Assembly (NCBI GenBank): GCA_900542115.1
Contig: UQMC01000118.1
Coordinates: 1-5,521 of the forward strand
Direction: 5' to 3'
Origin: an uncultured Oscillibacter sp.
GTDB lineage: Bacteria > Bacillota > Clostridia > Oscillospirales > Oscillospiraceae
DNA length: 5,521 bases
In this document: positions 5,391-5,521 of the stretch, in pieces
How the letters are laid out: each line of letters opens with the position of its first letter
How positions within the stretch are numbered: position 1 is the first letter of the stretch
Made by a program: the position numbers and the translations under genes
The notes under the pieces: generated by a model
What the model was told of the DNA's origin: nothing
Database searches by the model: none
The model's input: the letters and a program-made list of their open reading frames with translations, nothing else

Positions 5391-5521
5391 CTACCGCCGC
5401 CAACAGGCGCAGCCGCTGGCAATCAGCAGCGTTGCAACCAGAAACATCAGCAATCCCGTGGGAAAAATCGCCGCGATCAGGATGCCTGCCCCCATGGAAA
5501 CGGCAAAAATGCTTATGATGC
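5391..5521 (-). CDS. Short hydrophobic membrane protein, 5' end outside window
   Basis: An open frame enters from the window edge and ends at TAG (5391-5393), giving 42 residues: a long hydrophobic stretch with IFAVSMGAGILIAAIFPTG and LLMFLVATLLIASG, then a short CACWRR tail. This would form one or two membrane helices separated by the FPTG turn, with a basic, Cys-rich end. Its stop is 15 bases from the spoVM start and its reading frame has no stops, so it is likely the preceding gene of the same operon. An internal ATG (residue 9) would give 34 residues but has no ribosome binding site. I do not recognise the family and give no function. Confidence 0.55.
   Translation of the reverse strand, partial: IISIFAVSMGAGILIAAIFPTGLLMFLVATLLIASGCACWRR

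Overview
The window comes from an endospore-forming member of the Clostridia. The GC content is moderately high, and the SpoIVA and transporter sequences look most like gut Oscillospiraceae/Ruminococcaceae; that family-level placement is an inference from sequence style, not a search. The first 51 bases are not biological. They are the 3' part of the Illumina P5/TruSeq universal adapter, so the window starts at an untrimmed contig end, and the tail and stop codon of the first reading frame are artefacts.

Layout. Minus strand, 52-1036: spoIVA, the coat-basement ATPase, with its 3' third lost at the contig edge. Between 1037 and 1246 is a divergent control region: a sigma-E-type promoter for spoIVA on the minus strand, and a TATAAT promoter with a perfect 14-bp palindrome for the next operon on the plus strand. 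Plus strand, 1247-3677: a three-gene polar amino-acid-type ABC importer (lipoprotein binding protein, permease, ATPase), with a hairpin between the first two genes and a bidirectional terminator after the last. Minus strand, 3718-5238: a SipL-type protein (DUF3794/SPOCS repeats plus a C-terminal LysM). Upstream of it on the same strand are a 24-codon spoVM gene (5301-5375) and the 3' end of a short hydrophobic ORF (5391 to the window edge).

How the genes fit together. SpoVM is the membrane-curvature-sensing amphipathic peptide that anchors SpoIVA to the forespore; SpoIVA polymerises with ATP; and SipL binds SpoIVA through its LysM domain in C. difficile. The window therefore holds the whole basement-layer trio within about 5 kb, with good sigma-E-like promoters in front of spoIVA and sipL (both with a 14-bp spacer). 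The ABC operon between them runs on the opposite strand and looks like a vegetative transporter.

The most unusual item is the ABC binding protein. Its two halves are in swapped order: the canonical lobe-2/C-terminal half comes directly after the lipobox, then a short linker, then the canonical N-terminal lobe-1 half, and the protein ends at the hinge. It reads as a natural circular permutation of an SBP_bac_3 domain with no obvious missing segment.
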